Shown: positions 35,922-45,487 of the stretch, piece by piece
Numbering within the stretch: the stretch's first letter is position 1
How the letters are laid out: every line of letters begins with the position of its first letter
NCBI GenBank assembly: GCA_002205965.3
Contig: NADL03000491.1
Span: 124,001 to 188,000, forward strand
Length of the DNA: 64,000 nucleotides
Source: Kappaphycus alvarezii
Taxonomy: Eukaryota; Rhodophyta; Florideophyceae; Gigartinales; Solieriaceae
Reading direction: 5' to 3'
Notes under the pieces: model-generated
Database searches by the model: none
Told to the model about the DNA's origin: nothing
What the model saw: only the letters and a program-made list of their open reading frames with translations
Position numbers and translations under genes: made by a program

Positions 35922-36169
35922 GCTCAGAACAGCCCTAAACCAAGACTCATCCTCCCTTACGTCTCTGTATCGCCTTTTTTGCGGTTTGTACGATAGGTTG
36001 CTTTCATTCCATAATAGCTCACACCATATTCAGGCTCGGGACTATTGTTGTATGATTTGTTTTTTTCTGGAGGGCATTCGCCTATAAGACAAGAGCTTTC
36101 GGGAGAGCTGAGAGGTAACCACTTGCTGCCGCCGGCGAATTTCCAACAAAACTAGCAACCATGCTATCA

Positions 36170-36535
36170 CATTCTCGAGTCCTTCCATATTCCAGTGAAA
36201 ACCACAACATAAAAGGGGGAGGGGGGACAGGAGTTGATGACGCGTGAGTTTGGAGAGGAGGGATGGGGAGGATTTGGGAGGTTTGGCAGTGGGGGAGAAG
36301 ATTTGGTGGCGGGTGGGGATTGTTAGAGAAGGGGAGAGGGACTAACGGTGGATGGGGTTGGACAAACGGGGGGGAAGTGGATTTGATAGCGTGTGGGTTG
36401 GAGAAGGGGGGAGGGGGGAGGGGTGGATTGCGAGCGGAGTTGGAAAAGAGGGGAGGGAGAGGGCTCGATTACCGTCTGGGTAACAAGTGGAAAACGGTGA
36501 GGGGTGAAGGGATAATGACTAATTTTTCAAACTCT
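36170..36535. repeat. G-rich plus-strand tract
   Basis: Many runs of three or more G on the plus strand (for example near 36212, 36260, 36300, 36370 and 36405-36425). It mirrors the strand bias of the C-rich tract at 33.2-33.9 kb but in the opposite direction. The open frame at 36263-36544 is a composition effect. Confidence 0.65.
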
Positions 36536-37114
36536 CAGATATGACAGAAGAACGGCGGATCTCGGATCTCACTATTTTTAATGTAGAGCCATAGTAAGTT
36601 GATCCTAGAGCCTTTGTAAATTGAATTTATCCAGTTTGCTGGGTAATTTGAGGATGTTGGGCCGGAGACAGGTGCTGGTGAGGATTGCAGACGGATTGTG
36701 ACGAAAGTTTGCAAGGTGTAGTGAAATTGAGAGGTAAGAGAGAGATGGCGTCTCCGACACGAAGATAAGCGAAAGTGTGCGATTTGCGAGAGGGTTGATG
36801 TGCAGGGGAGTGATGGTGTTAGAGCTTAGAAGCGGATGGCCAGGTTGCTGGATGGGGCGTATCACACCCCGGAAATGTACCAGACAGCTTTCGGTCACTA
36901 CGCGGAATTTCTGTGGATTACGTTCTATTTCTTCCTGTTTCAAGTTTCAAGGTGATACCGGGAAATCTGGGAATTCCTCGTAGGGGTTGAGTGGTTGAAA
37001 CACCCTTGGTTAGTTGGGCAGTGCTGATTGGCTCTCCATTGGCGCCTCGTGTTTCAAGTACTCAACTTTTTAAGTTTCAAACGCCTATAGAACGCCCCTA
37101 GCTAGGTGGCGCAA

Positions 37115-37385
37115 AAGACAGTTTGGTACAGTCGAAAAAGAGAGAAGGAAGTACTGTAAACTATACTCGTTTTGCTTCCACCGGTAAGGAGATTTTTTGG
37201 GTTACTTGATTGTATGCAAAATGTTTTCAGTTGTATCTGCTCCCCTAGACCCCTAGTCTGATTCTGGACCCGTCTCCGTCCGTCCTCTTTTCTTGTACCA
37301 TTTACTGTACAGCCTGCGTACCTTCATTGAAGAGTGCTGAGCCACGTGTTGTATTGTGGTAACGCGAAGCTCTCGCGAGCCTACA
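37115..37385 (+). mobile_element. Stray fragment of the old Copia LTR
   Basis: AAAAAGAGAGAAGGAAGTACTGTAAACTATACTCGTTTTGC, CCGTCTCCGTCCGTCCTCTTTTC, CATTTACTGTACAGCCTGCGTACC and TGTGGTAACGCGAAGC follow the LTR at about 26310-26500 with a roughly 50-bp insert. There is no internal region beside it. Confidence 0.6.
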
Positions 37386-37949
37386 TCAGAGAATTATGAT
37401 CAATCGAAAATGACAACGGCACAGTCTAAAAAATTAGAAAACTAAAACATCACATTTAAATGATTTCGATTAGTTTTTCGGTTATGGTCAAGTCATATGA
37501 GTAAGTCCACAGCGGTGTACTGACGGTATTCTTTCGGCATCGTGAGAACTGTGCAGATGCGTGCGTACTGCAAGAGGCTGACGAAGTCAATTGTCGTCAA
37601 TCACAGGTGCTGCATGAAACAACCCCATTATGCGCCAAACTGACTACGCCATTGGCAAGGTACGAATGTCCCTCAAATGGCATCGGCGTTTCTTGTTTCC
37701 AGCTGTGGCTCTGGATCAACCCTTGGAGATCAAGTGGCATATTTTCCGAAGAACCTAAAGGTGGAAAGCAGAAGTAAAGAGAATAGCTGCACGCAAAAAA
37801 CACATCAGGGCATCTAGTTTAACGTAAATATCTGCAGCACTGAACAAGCCCTCATCCATTTCCGTTTCCGATAACAAGAGTTGGGCCGTATGTCAGAAAT
37901 CATTGGCTTCACGCCTGGGAAGACACACCGATAGCTGTATTTTTGTGAC

Positions 37950-38690
37950 TCTATGTCAGCAGCATGCATCGTTCTTCGGCAATTGGCCTCTCCCTGTCGA
38001 TGAAAAGATCTAGAGGAGACATTTGGGATGAGAGTTTACAAGCTATCGGAAGTTTTTTGGGAGGCGCTGCAATGGACTGTACAGGAATGGAAGCATGTAC
38101 TTGAATACTTCCGAGCAGATCTGCTGCATTCCCAGGCCGAAGAGTATGCAGATGCCATCGTGCAGAGCGGCTCCCTGCTAGATAGATGTGTCGAGTTCAT
38201 TGACTGCACGAAGATCTCAATGCAAAGACCTGACTGGCGATGCAAACCAACGCGCCGTGTACAAAGGTCACAAACGATTCCATGCACTCATATATCAAAG
38301 CATCAAAACAACCGATAGTTTAATTTTGCACATGTACGGGCCAAACGTGGGTCTAAGGCGCTATCTCACAATTTACCGACAAGGAAATGTGGACTTTTTA
38401 CTTCAAGAGCACTTGATGATCAACGGAAGGCATTTTTACATATACGAGGACCCTAACGGCATGCTTCGGCCATGGTTGCAGGTTGGGTTCAGTACTTCAT
38501 TTTCAACTCTGGCCCAACGGTTGCACAATAAGGTGATGAGTTCAGTTCCGGAGGCTTTGGAATGGTCTTACAAGGACTTGAAACAGATGTGGACTTCACA
38601 GGACTATAGAAGAATATTGAAAGTGCGGCAAGAACCGGTAACTCTGATGTAGAAGAGCGCCGCTCTGCTGTAAGATATGCAGGTCTGTGT
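37950..38690 (+). pseudogene. PIF/Harbinger transposase (nearly full catalytic domain)
   Basis: Text runs CIVLRQLASPCR, FGMRVYKLSEVFWEALQWTV, AEEYADAIVQSGSLLDRCVE, FIDCTKISMQRP, then after a shift NQRAVYKGHKRFHALIYQSI, SLILHMYGPNVGLRRYLTIY, IYEDPNGMLRPWLQVGF and EALEWSYKDLKQMWTSQDYR. FIDCTK (first Asp) and EDP are present and the terminal E of EWSYK is kept, but the GRRHD-type block reads GLRRY, so an expected Asp is Tyr. One frameshift near 38200 breaks it. It points tail to tail at the intact Myb-like ORF. Confidence 0.8.
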
Positions 38691-38737
38691 GCTCCACGGG
38701 GAAAGACTCAGTCCTATTTTTATGCACACCTCTAACC

Positions 38738-39727
38738 CTAGCGGAATATCTTCAGCTTGAAGGATAAGCTTAGAACAAGATTAAACGACTCAACAACAGT
38801 GTCTTTAATTTTTTTCTGCCTCTCCTTTGTCAAATCAGAGACAAAATGAGTCACAATACCTAACAGACTGGGCAACTGCTTACTTTCCTCAATCATAACC
38901 TTCCGCCCTTCCCGATAAAATGCGTACCTTCTCTCCATCAACTCGATTCGCTTCCTCTCCAGCTCAATACACTTTATATCGATTTCATTACGTTCTTTCT
39001 GGTATTCAAGATTGATATATCGCTCCTCTTTCTCTGACTTAAGCCTCTCCTGATTGAGCCTAAGCCGTTTCAGCTCGAGCTCTTCCCGCGATTTTATGCT
39101 CTGTATAAACAACTCCCTGCCTTCCTCATCTTCAGTAATCACTCGAAGCGTACGTTTGTTGATCTTCGGAGTTGAACCGTCATATGTCCCCGAGGAACCA
39201 GCCCCCGCATGGACTTCAGCCTCATCCTGGTTGCTGCTGGTGGAACCATGACCTAGAGCACTGTTTCTAATTTCCTCTCCCGCAGCCCTTAAGCGAACAT
39301 ACAACGCAGTACGTTCATCCCGCTGCGCCCTTTTTGCTTCATCAAACTCGTCGACAGCGAATATGATGTCATCCAGCAAATCTTCTCGCTCGCCCCTCAC
39401 TTTGATTATCCCATATTCCTTGATATTCTTCTTTACAGCTTCTCTGTGGTCTAACATTACCTTCTTACAGCGATCTTTAAGGCTCTTCCACGTCGGTTCT
39501 TGAACAGTCGCAAAAATAGATGGCGAAATCGCGGACATAAAGTGCCTCTCCACGTCCTGGAAACGTTTCCAATTTTCCCCATGTGGTGCGATGTGAGCAT
39601 CGACAAGCAACACAGCCTTCAAAAGCGTTACGTCGAGGGCCACACTGAAACGGAGTCGAAGTTTCTTGTTCGCTGGGGAGGTAGATGGTGGAACATTCGT
39701 ATCGTCTGGGCTCGGGGCTTTGACCAT
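38738..39727 (-). CDS. Myb/SANT-like protein with coiled coil (transposon accessory)
   Basis: An uninterrupted 329-residue ORF. Residues about 25-130 form a helical block with Trp/aromatic spacing of Myb/SANT-like DNA-binding regions (HGENWKRFQDVERHF, PTWKSLKDRCKKVMLDHREA). Residues about 205-275 are a long charged coiled coil (SREELELKRLRLNQERLKSE, ELERKRIELMERRYAFY). The C-terminus has LLGIVTHFVSDLTKER. PIF/Harbinger elements typically encode a transposase plus a Myb-like partner needed for its nuclear function; the convergent transposase at 37.95-38.69 kb fits this. This is the only intact ORF of the pair, so it could also have been retained by the host. Start chosen as the first ATG of the frame. 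Confidence 0.65.
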   Translation of the reverse strand: MVKAPSPDDTNVPPSTSPANKKLRLRFSVALDVTLLKAVLLVDAHIAPHGENWKRFQDVERHFMSAISPSIFATVQEPTWKSLKDRCKKVMLDHREAVKKNIKEYGIIKVRGEREDLLDDIIFAVDEFDEAKRAQRDERTALYVRLRAAGEEIRNSALGHGSTSSNQDEAEVHAGAGSSGTYDGSTPKINKRTLRVITEDEEGRELFIQSIKSREELELKRLRLNQERLKSEKEERYINLEYQKERNEIDIKCIELERKRIELMERRYAFYREGRKVMIEESKQLPSLLGIVTHFVSDLTKERQKKIKDTVVESFNLVLSLSFKLKIFR

Positions 39728-39833
39728 GGTGGATTTTGCTGCCGGGTTGGAAATATCGACGGTAGCACCGGAAAGTGTCGGAGAAACGGTGGTGGGTGGT
39801 TGCGTGGCCTACATTCTTAAGGATTGCTGCGAT

Positions 39834-39866
39834 GGGGGAGGAGCGGGGGGGTGGGGAGGGAGGGGT
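39834..39866 (+). promoter_or_regulatory. G-run cluster upstream of the Myb-like ORF
   Basis: GGGGG, then GGGGGGG, GGGG, GGG and GGGG runs separated by one to six bases fit the G-quadruplex pattern. It lies about 110 bp upstream of the ATG of the minus-strand Myb-like gene, on the non-template side of that gene's promoter region. Function untested. Confidence 0.4.
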
Positions 39867-39869
39867 ACT

Positions 39870-40750
39870 GCTACGATAATGTTAGACGACCACACACCGA
39901 CCACTGTGGACGAACACACATTGCTGGGTTTGGGTGTTTTGGCGGGAGTGGAATAAGCAAGTGCTCGAACATGATAGGCGAAGAATTACCGAAACTTGTT
40001 TAGCATCCCTCAAGACGAGAAATGACAGCGCGTGGTTTTCGAAACAAGTTAAAAAGTGCCACGTTTCAGACGTGTTTCATTTTTTAGACCAAAATTATTT
40101 CATTTTCTCGTACCATAATCATCTATTAGGGATTCCATCGACTCGAGGAAACGGCGACTGTGCCTATATCGTAGTACTGTATTGTTAAGTCAACGATCGC
40201 CACTGTGAACATTAGAATCTGGCGTAAGGGACACAGTACTGTCGTTGCCCTGTCTTATTCCTTGGCTAGGCCTTCGACCGACCCAGTATCTTGCTAATCG
40301 TCCTACTCCGTCGGCGGAGGAGGGCGGGCAAGAAGATTCAAAGAACAAGACGACGGCGGCCGGGAAGAGTGGAAGGTCTTCCCGCGCCAAATCATTACTT
40401 TAAGACAGAACACCCCAAACGAATCAAAATCTAAAAAGTAGAATTTCACTATAAAATCGGCAGCCCCTCTTCAAGCTACCAAAAATAGAGATTAGGCTTT
40501 CACAAGTACAATACTGTATTGGCTTTTTCTTGAAAAAGTACTAGTTTTCCAAAGAAAAATATTTTTGACCCACATTTACCAGGGGACTGAATGTGATATT
40601 CAAATATTCGTTTGCCGTACTGTACTACTTGATTTTGGGTATTGCCTGTTCGCAGTATACAAATACAGTGCTGTAGCTCTTGCGCACACCCCACTGAGCT
40701 CGTGTGCCTGCCACCGTCGCCAAATCTTCACTCGCCTCTCCCGTCGTCAG
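39870..40750. other. Intergenic region upstream of the ligase gene
   Basis: No gene is supported. TACTGTA motifs occur at about 40512, 40617 and 40660. A TATA-like CAGTATACAAATACAG lies near 40655, about 100 bp before the candidate start of the ligase gene. Confidence 0.4.
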
Positions 40751-40753
40751 TAG

Positions 40754-43495
40754 TCTGCGAATGTCTATCTGTGCTCCCACATTTATGGGCACCCCACTCC
40801 GGGCAGCATCACACGCCTCATCTCAACCCCAGCGCACTCGTCCTCTTACTTCTGTTCTCAGCGTCGCGCCATTACATGTATAACCCGCAAGGTTTCTGAC
40901 ATTAAGGCCTATCCTGACCTGGACAAGGATATCGCGGAGCGCAAACGTTATAGAGAGAAGAATGCCGCAAAGGAGCAATACCTTCTAAACAAAAGTAAAC
41001 CCCGCGGTTTCGGAGGTCGGCCAGGGTATGGGATTGGGCCCGTCGGCTCAATTGAACGGACTAACCGCGAACGGGAGGCTCGTCACAACTATTTCCAGGA
41101 GAACGTCGGCCCGAAGGAGCTGTATCGAAGGATGACGTTAATGCTAGACGGCGGGAAAGCAGATTTATTGCTGCATACCTTGCGTGCGAGATACTTGGAA
41201 CGCATGCACAAATGGAGAATGGATGTTCCTGTGAAAATGGGAAGAGAAATCCCATTTGTTTATCGAAAGTTGGTTGATGAGATTCTCCTGTGTGATAAGT
41301 TGTACTACGCGGATAATCCTAAGCCGCGCATCCGTGACGAAGAGTACGACGAACTAGTTATGCACCTGTTGGAATTGGAGCGCTGCTTCCCGGAGCTCAT
41401 TACCCCCGAGTCACCCAGTCAGAATGTCGGCCATAGTGCAGCGTTCAAATCTTCAAAGCTGGCCATGCATAACGAGCTCGCTGATGAGTTTATGACCGCA
41501 TGGGAGTCTGAGGTGCAAACAGTACCTGTGAGCGAGAGGCTGTTTCCTCAATATCGCCATCACGTTGTCATGCTATCCTTGGATAATGCATACCGCTATG
41601 AACAACTTACGTCGTTTTCAAAGCGTGCGGAAGAAGCCTGCTCAAAGCTTTCTGCGGAGCTGAAAGTTGATGGCGTTGCGTTATCGTTGGAGTACAGACG
41701 GGGGGAGTTATATGCCGCCGCTACCCGCGGGACAGGGAGAGTTGGGGATATGGTAACTGATAATGTGCGAGCGTCCTTGATAGGCAGGGGAGTTGTTGAG
41801 CGTATAGAGGGAAATGATGTTCCTCAGCTCATCATTATCAGAGGAGAGGTTTACATTCGCCCGGATGAATTCGAAGAAGTGAACAAGGGGCTCCTGAGAA
41901 AGTTGAGCAACCCAAGGAATGCCGCCGCAGGCGCATTGAAACATAAAAACCCGTTAGAGCCGAAAGCTCGGATGTTGAGGTTTGTTGGCTATGAGTGCTT
42001 ATCGGGGGACTTGGAGAGGGTAGAGGAATTGGAACAAATGGCTCCTGAAGGCGTGGGTAGACTTGGGATAGATGAGGCACCAAGATTCCACGATGCCTTT
42101 TCGACGCAGACAGAATTGTTCAAGCGGCTTGCAGAGTGGGGCTTTGGGGAAATGCCGAGGCACGCAGTGTGTAATTCTGTCATGGAAGCCGAGTCGTTTG
42201 CTAATTTCATTGAAGAATGCAGAGATGAGCTGCCGTTTGAAATCGATGGCATTGTATTCAAGTTTGAAGACTCTAAAGCACGCTCTGAGGCGGGACATAC
42301 AGCTAGGGCTCCGAAAGGAGCTATAGCTTACAAGTTTACTGCGCAATCTAAGGTGACCAAGCTGCAAGACGTTGCAATGCAAGTATCCAGAAATGGTGTG
42401 ATAACGCCTGTTGCGCTGCTAGAGCCGGTTCGGGTGAGTGGTGCGCTGTTGTCACGTGCCACATTGCACAACTTTGATGAAGTGGAGCGGTTAGGAATTG
42501 CAAAAGGCGACATGGTTCGAGTACAACGAGGCGGTGACGTTATTCCAAAAATCGTCGTTGTAGAGCAGCGAAGCACTTGTAAGGATAGAAAGCCTATAGA
42601 GCCTCCTGCCAAGTGCCCCTCGTGTCAGGGTGACATCGTAAGAGAACAAGACAAGACCACAGGGACGAATTTAGTCCTTTGCAAGAATGCGGAGAGGTGT
42701 CATGGTCAGATGCTGGGGAGATTGTTGCATTTTTCATCGAAGGACGCTCTGGATATAAGGGGACTAGGGAAGAAAACGTGTGAGAAACTAGTCACGTTTG
42801 GATTCGTGGTAGGATTGGGGGATTTGTTTCGACTTACTTTGGACGACCTGCGCGGGCTTCAGGGCCTTGCAGAAAAGAGTGCCCAATCTCTGTACAATGG
42901 CATCAGAGCCGCAGAACTCAATTCGAGCTTGGAGAATGTTCTATTCGGGCTTGGTTTACCTGGAGTGGGCCGCACAGGTGCAAGGGCTCTGGCGTTGCAG
43001 CTAAACTCTCTCGACAAACTCCTGGAAATCACTCAAGATCCGTCTGGGATGACAGCCTTGCTTTCAATACCGAACTTTGCCGACAAGTCAGCAGACGCTT
43101 TATTTCAGTATCTGCGACGTGACTTTGTTCAGAATGAGCTGAAAGTCATAGTTCAGCACGTAAAACCGGTCAGAGTGGTCAACGAGGAGGACCCTACTAT
43201 CTCTGCGAAGGAAGAAAACCCGAACATCGCAGGAAAGTCGTTCGTGTTTACTGGCAAACTAACTATTATGACAAGACCTGCTCTCAAAAAATGGGTGAAA
43301 TCAGCAGGAGGTGTTGTCACGACGGATGTTTCTCATAGAACAGATTACGTTGTGTCTGGTATAGATCCTGGACAGAAGTTCTACAAGGCGCAGCGACTTA
43401 AGGTAAGAACTCTGCATGAGGAAGAGTTTCTTGAGTTATTCAAACCAAGCGAGACAGATTTGAGGTTCTTAACTTCAGTAGAAGAGAAATTGTAG
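40754..43495 (+). CDS. ligA: NAD+-dependent DNA ligase (LigA type)
   Basis: Seals nicks in DNA using NAD+. From the ATG at 41132 there are 787 uninterrupted residues. Domain Ia has YYADNPKPRIRDEEYDELV. The adenylation motif is ELKVDG with nucleophile Lys178; RGEVYIRPDEF and NPRNAAAGALK follow. The OB fold has GDMVRVQRGGDVIPKIV. A four-Cys zinc site is C495, C498, C517 and C523, then helix-hairpin-helix repeats and a BRCT domain (about 700-775, GKSFVFTGKL). The usual TRGDG reads TRGTG. The frame stays open upstream to 40754 without ATG (KVSDIKAYPDLDKDIAERKR, GGRPGYGIGPVG). A different frame starting at ATG 40761 encodes a Ser/Arg/Pro-rich, targeting-like leader, so the true start probably lies there, joined by a frameshift, short intron or sequence error near 40.87 kb. 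Bacterial enzymes are usually 650-700 residues. Confidence 0.92.
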   Translation, partial: SANVYLCSHIYGHPTPGSITRLISTPAHSSSYFCSQRRAITCITRKVSDIKAYPDLDKDIAERKRYREKNAAKEQYLLNKSKPRGFGGRPGYGIGPVGSIERTNREREARHNYFQENVGPKELYRRMTLMLDGGKADLLLHTLRARYLERMHKWRMDVPVKMGREIPFVYRKLVDEILLCDKLYYADNPKPRIRDEEYDELVMHLLELERCFPELITPESPSQNVGHSAAFKSSKLAMHNELADEFMTAWESEVQTVPVSERLFPQYRHHVVMLSLDNAYRYEQLTSFSKRAEEACSKLSAELKVDGVALSLEYRRGELYAAATRGTGRVGDMVTDNVRASLIGRGVVERIEGNDVPQLIIIRGEVYIRPDEFEEVNKGLLRKLSNPRNAAAGALKHKNPLEPKARMLRFVGYECLSGDLERVEELEQMAPEGVGRLGIDEAPRFHDAFSTQTELFKRLAEWGFGEMPRHAVCNSVMEAESFANFIEECRDELPFEIDGIVFKFEDSKARSEAGHTARAPKGAIAYKFTAQSKVTKLQDVAMQVSRNGVITPVALLEPVRVSGALLSRATLHNFDEVERLGIAKGDMVRVQRGGDVIPKIVVVEQRSTCKDRKPIEPPAKCPSCQGDIVREQDKTTGTNLVLCKNAERCHGQMLGRLLHFSSKDALDIRGLGKKTCEKLVTFGFVVGLGDLFRLTLDDLRGLQGLAEKSAQSLYNGIRAAELNSSLENVLFGLGLPGVGRTGARALALQLNSLDKLLEITQDPSGMTALLSIPNFADKSADALFQYLRRDFVQNELKVIVQHVKPVRVVNEEDPTISAKEENPNIAGKSFVFTGKLTIMTRPALKKWVKSAGGVVTTDVSHRTDYVVSGIDPGQKFYKAQRLKVRTLHEEEFLELFKPSETDLRFLTSVEEKL

Positions 43496-43669
43496 AAGGT
43501 TCGGCAACTTTATTGGTATCCCTGGAGCCTTCGCGAGCCGCGACTTTCGGAGTGGGCGACGGTGGGATTGAGGTTGATTTTAGTTGGGTGGTAATGATGG
43601 TCGGATCATGACGGTCGTTGTCACCCTGCTTGATGTGTGGGCATTACAGTAAAATTGTACATAATGTAC

Positions 43670-43695
43670 ACGTACAGTACATGTGTACTGTACGT
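43670..43695. promoter_or_regulatory. Perfect 11-bp inverted repeat between the two host genes
   Basis: ACGTACAGTAC, ATGT, GTACTGTACGT. It embeds the TACAGTA/TACTGTA motif seen across the window and lies about 175 bp after the ligase stop and 244 bp before the KAS start. It could be a terminator-like hairpin, a protein-binding palindrome, or an example of the dispersed motif. Confidence 0.6.
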
Positions 43696-43938
43696 GCGAT
43701 CCGCATGATGCAAATGTACTACACTGTAAGTTGAGACAAGTAAAAGACCAGGAATTTACTAAAACCTAGGAAATATTAATCCAGTCCATAGGAAATCATC
43801 TGTATGATCTCGGAGTACATTAATTAGCGCTACGCTTGCCTCTTAACCAGCAACACCTCCGCGTGGCATCATATCGAACCCTGTCTATTACAAGTTCTCT
43901 TTGCCTGAAAGCCAACCCTTCAAATCTCACGACCAAAC

Positions 43939-45487
43939 ATGGCGGCTTCTATTCCTTCCTTTGTGACATCGACCTTCTTAACCAGAAATCCGCGAGGATA
44001 TCGCGATCTGGACTCATTCGTCACACCCGTCGGTTCGCAGATCCGTGATGTGCGTGCTGCCACTGCACGCCCCTCCGTGCGCATGACAGCGCTCAACCGG
44101 GAAACTTCGCAAGGAACCGTGAAGAGAGTTGTCGTAACGGGAACTGGAGTCGTTTCTTGTTTTGGATGTGATTCTAACAAGTTTTATGATTCGCTTTTGA
44201 AAGGGGAGAGTGGCGTGCGAAAGATAGAGGCTTTTGATGTTGACGGTTGGAGCACTGACTTCGCTGCCTGGATTGATCCAGAAACGGTTGAAACTGAAAA
44301 TTATGTGAGCCCGAGGCTCTTACGGCGGTTGGATCCATTCTTAATATACGCCCTTGTCTCTGGAAAAAAATGCCTCGAAGATGCTGGATTGGCTATTGGA
44401 TCTGAGGCATTCGAAAATCTAGACAAGACACGTTGCGGTGTCCTGTGCGGTTCTGGTATGGGAGGTTTGGAGATTTACTCTGAGGGGGTTGAGAAGCTTC
44501 TTACGCGGGGGCACAAGCGCATGTCTCCCTTTTTCATTCCCTACGCGATTACAAACATGGTATGTTCAGGTTTTCCTCTCGACTTTTCTGTCCGATCCCT
44601 GGCTTCCCTTGTGTTCCAATGAAGTCTCTAACAATCTCGTTGCTCACAACCTATTTGTTGAACAGGCGGCAGCTCTCGTTGGCATGGATACTGGCTTCAT
44701 GGGCCCGAATTACTCAGTTTCAACCGCTTGTGCAACTGGTAACTTCATGATCAATAATGCAGCTATGCATATAAGACGTGGAGATTGCGATCTATGTCTT
44801 GCTGGTGGCACAGAGGCTGCAATTGTCCCAATCGGTGTCGGTGGTTTCATTGCTTGCCGCGCATTGTCGTCACGGATAGACAGTCCTGCGTCAGCTTCTA
44901 AACCTTGGGACAAGAACAGGGACGGATTTGTACTAGGAGAAGGGGCTGGAATTTTGTGTCTGGAGAGCCTTGAACATGCTCTCAACCGCGGGGCCCCAAT
45001 TCTTGCTGAATATCTTGGAGGGGCTCAAAGTTGCGACGCACACCACATTACTGAGCCACGTCAGGATGGAAGCGGTGTGAAGGTTTGCATCAATAACGCC
45101 TTGCGAGACGCAGGTGTTCACAAGGAACAAGTGGAATACATCAACGCACATGCTACATCAACGCCAGCTGGAGATCTTGCCGAGTTCCGAGCTGTGCGTA
45201 GCGTATTCGATGGTGACGTGAGTCACATGAAGATGAACGCAACAAAGTCGATGATAGGGCATGCATTGGGTGCTGCAGGGGGGCTGGAGGCAGTTGCTAC
45301 AGTGAAGGCCATAGAGACAGGGAAGATCCATCCCACGATCAACGTGACAGATATTGAGCAAGAAGTCGACATTGACATTGTCCCTCATGTGATGCAGGAA
45401 GTGGAGATTGGTGTCGGTATTTCCAACTCATTCGGATTCGGTGGACATAACAGTACGGTAGTTTTTGGTAAGTATGAGGGCAAGTGA
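43939..45487 (+). CDS. fabF: Plastid 3-oxoacyl-ACP synthase (KAS I/II type), one intron
   Basis: Condenses malonyl-ACP with acyl-ACP in type II fatty acid synthesis, normally in plastids. Exon 1 is 43939-44559 (207 codons) and exon 2 is 44666-45487, giving 480 residues. Residues 1 to about 58 are Ser/Thr/Arg-rich with few acidic residues (MAASIPSFVTSTFLTRNPRG), as expected of a transit peptide. The enzyme starts at KRVVVTGTGVVSCFG. Catalytic residues are present: Cys229 in STACATGN, His369 in NAHATSTPAGD, Lys401 and His406 in TKSMIGHALGAAGG, and the C-terminal SFGFGGHNSTVVFGKY. Length and motifs are those of FabF. Exon joining restores ITNM-AAALVGMDTGFMGPNY, a conserved block. Stop is TGA. 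A mitochondrial target is possible but less likely. Confidence 0.95.
44560..44665 (+). other. Spliceosomal intron in KAS
   Basis: 106 bp, GTATGT at the 5' end and TTGAACAG at the 3' end. Removal moves the reading from frame 1 to frame 2 and joins ITNM to AAALVGM, matching the family. The unspliced frame runs into a TGA at 44620. Confidence 0.95.

Noticed and set aside
36605..36943. A 112-codon minus-strand ORF
   Set aside because: No motif, no recurrence and no regulatory context could be seen; it is not distinguishable from a chance open frame.
41132..45487. Ligase and KAS as a bacterial operon
   Set aside because: They are 443 bp apart, KAS has a spliceosomal intron and a targeting extension, and the surroundings are eukaryotic retrotransposons.
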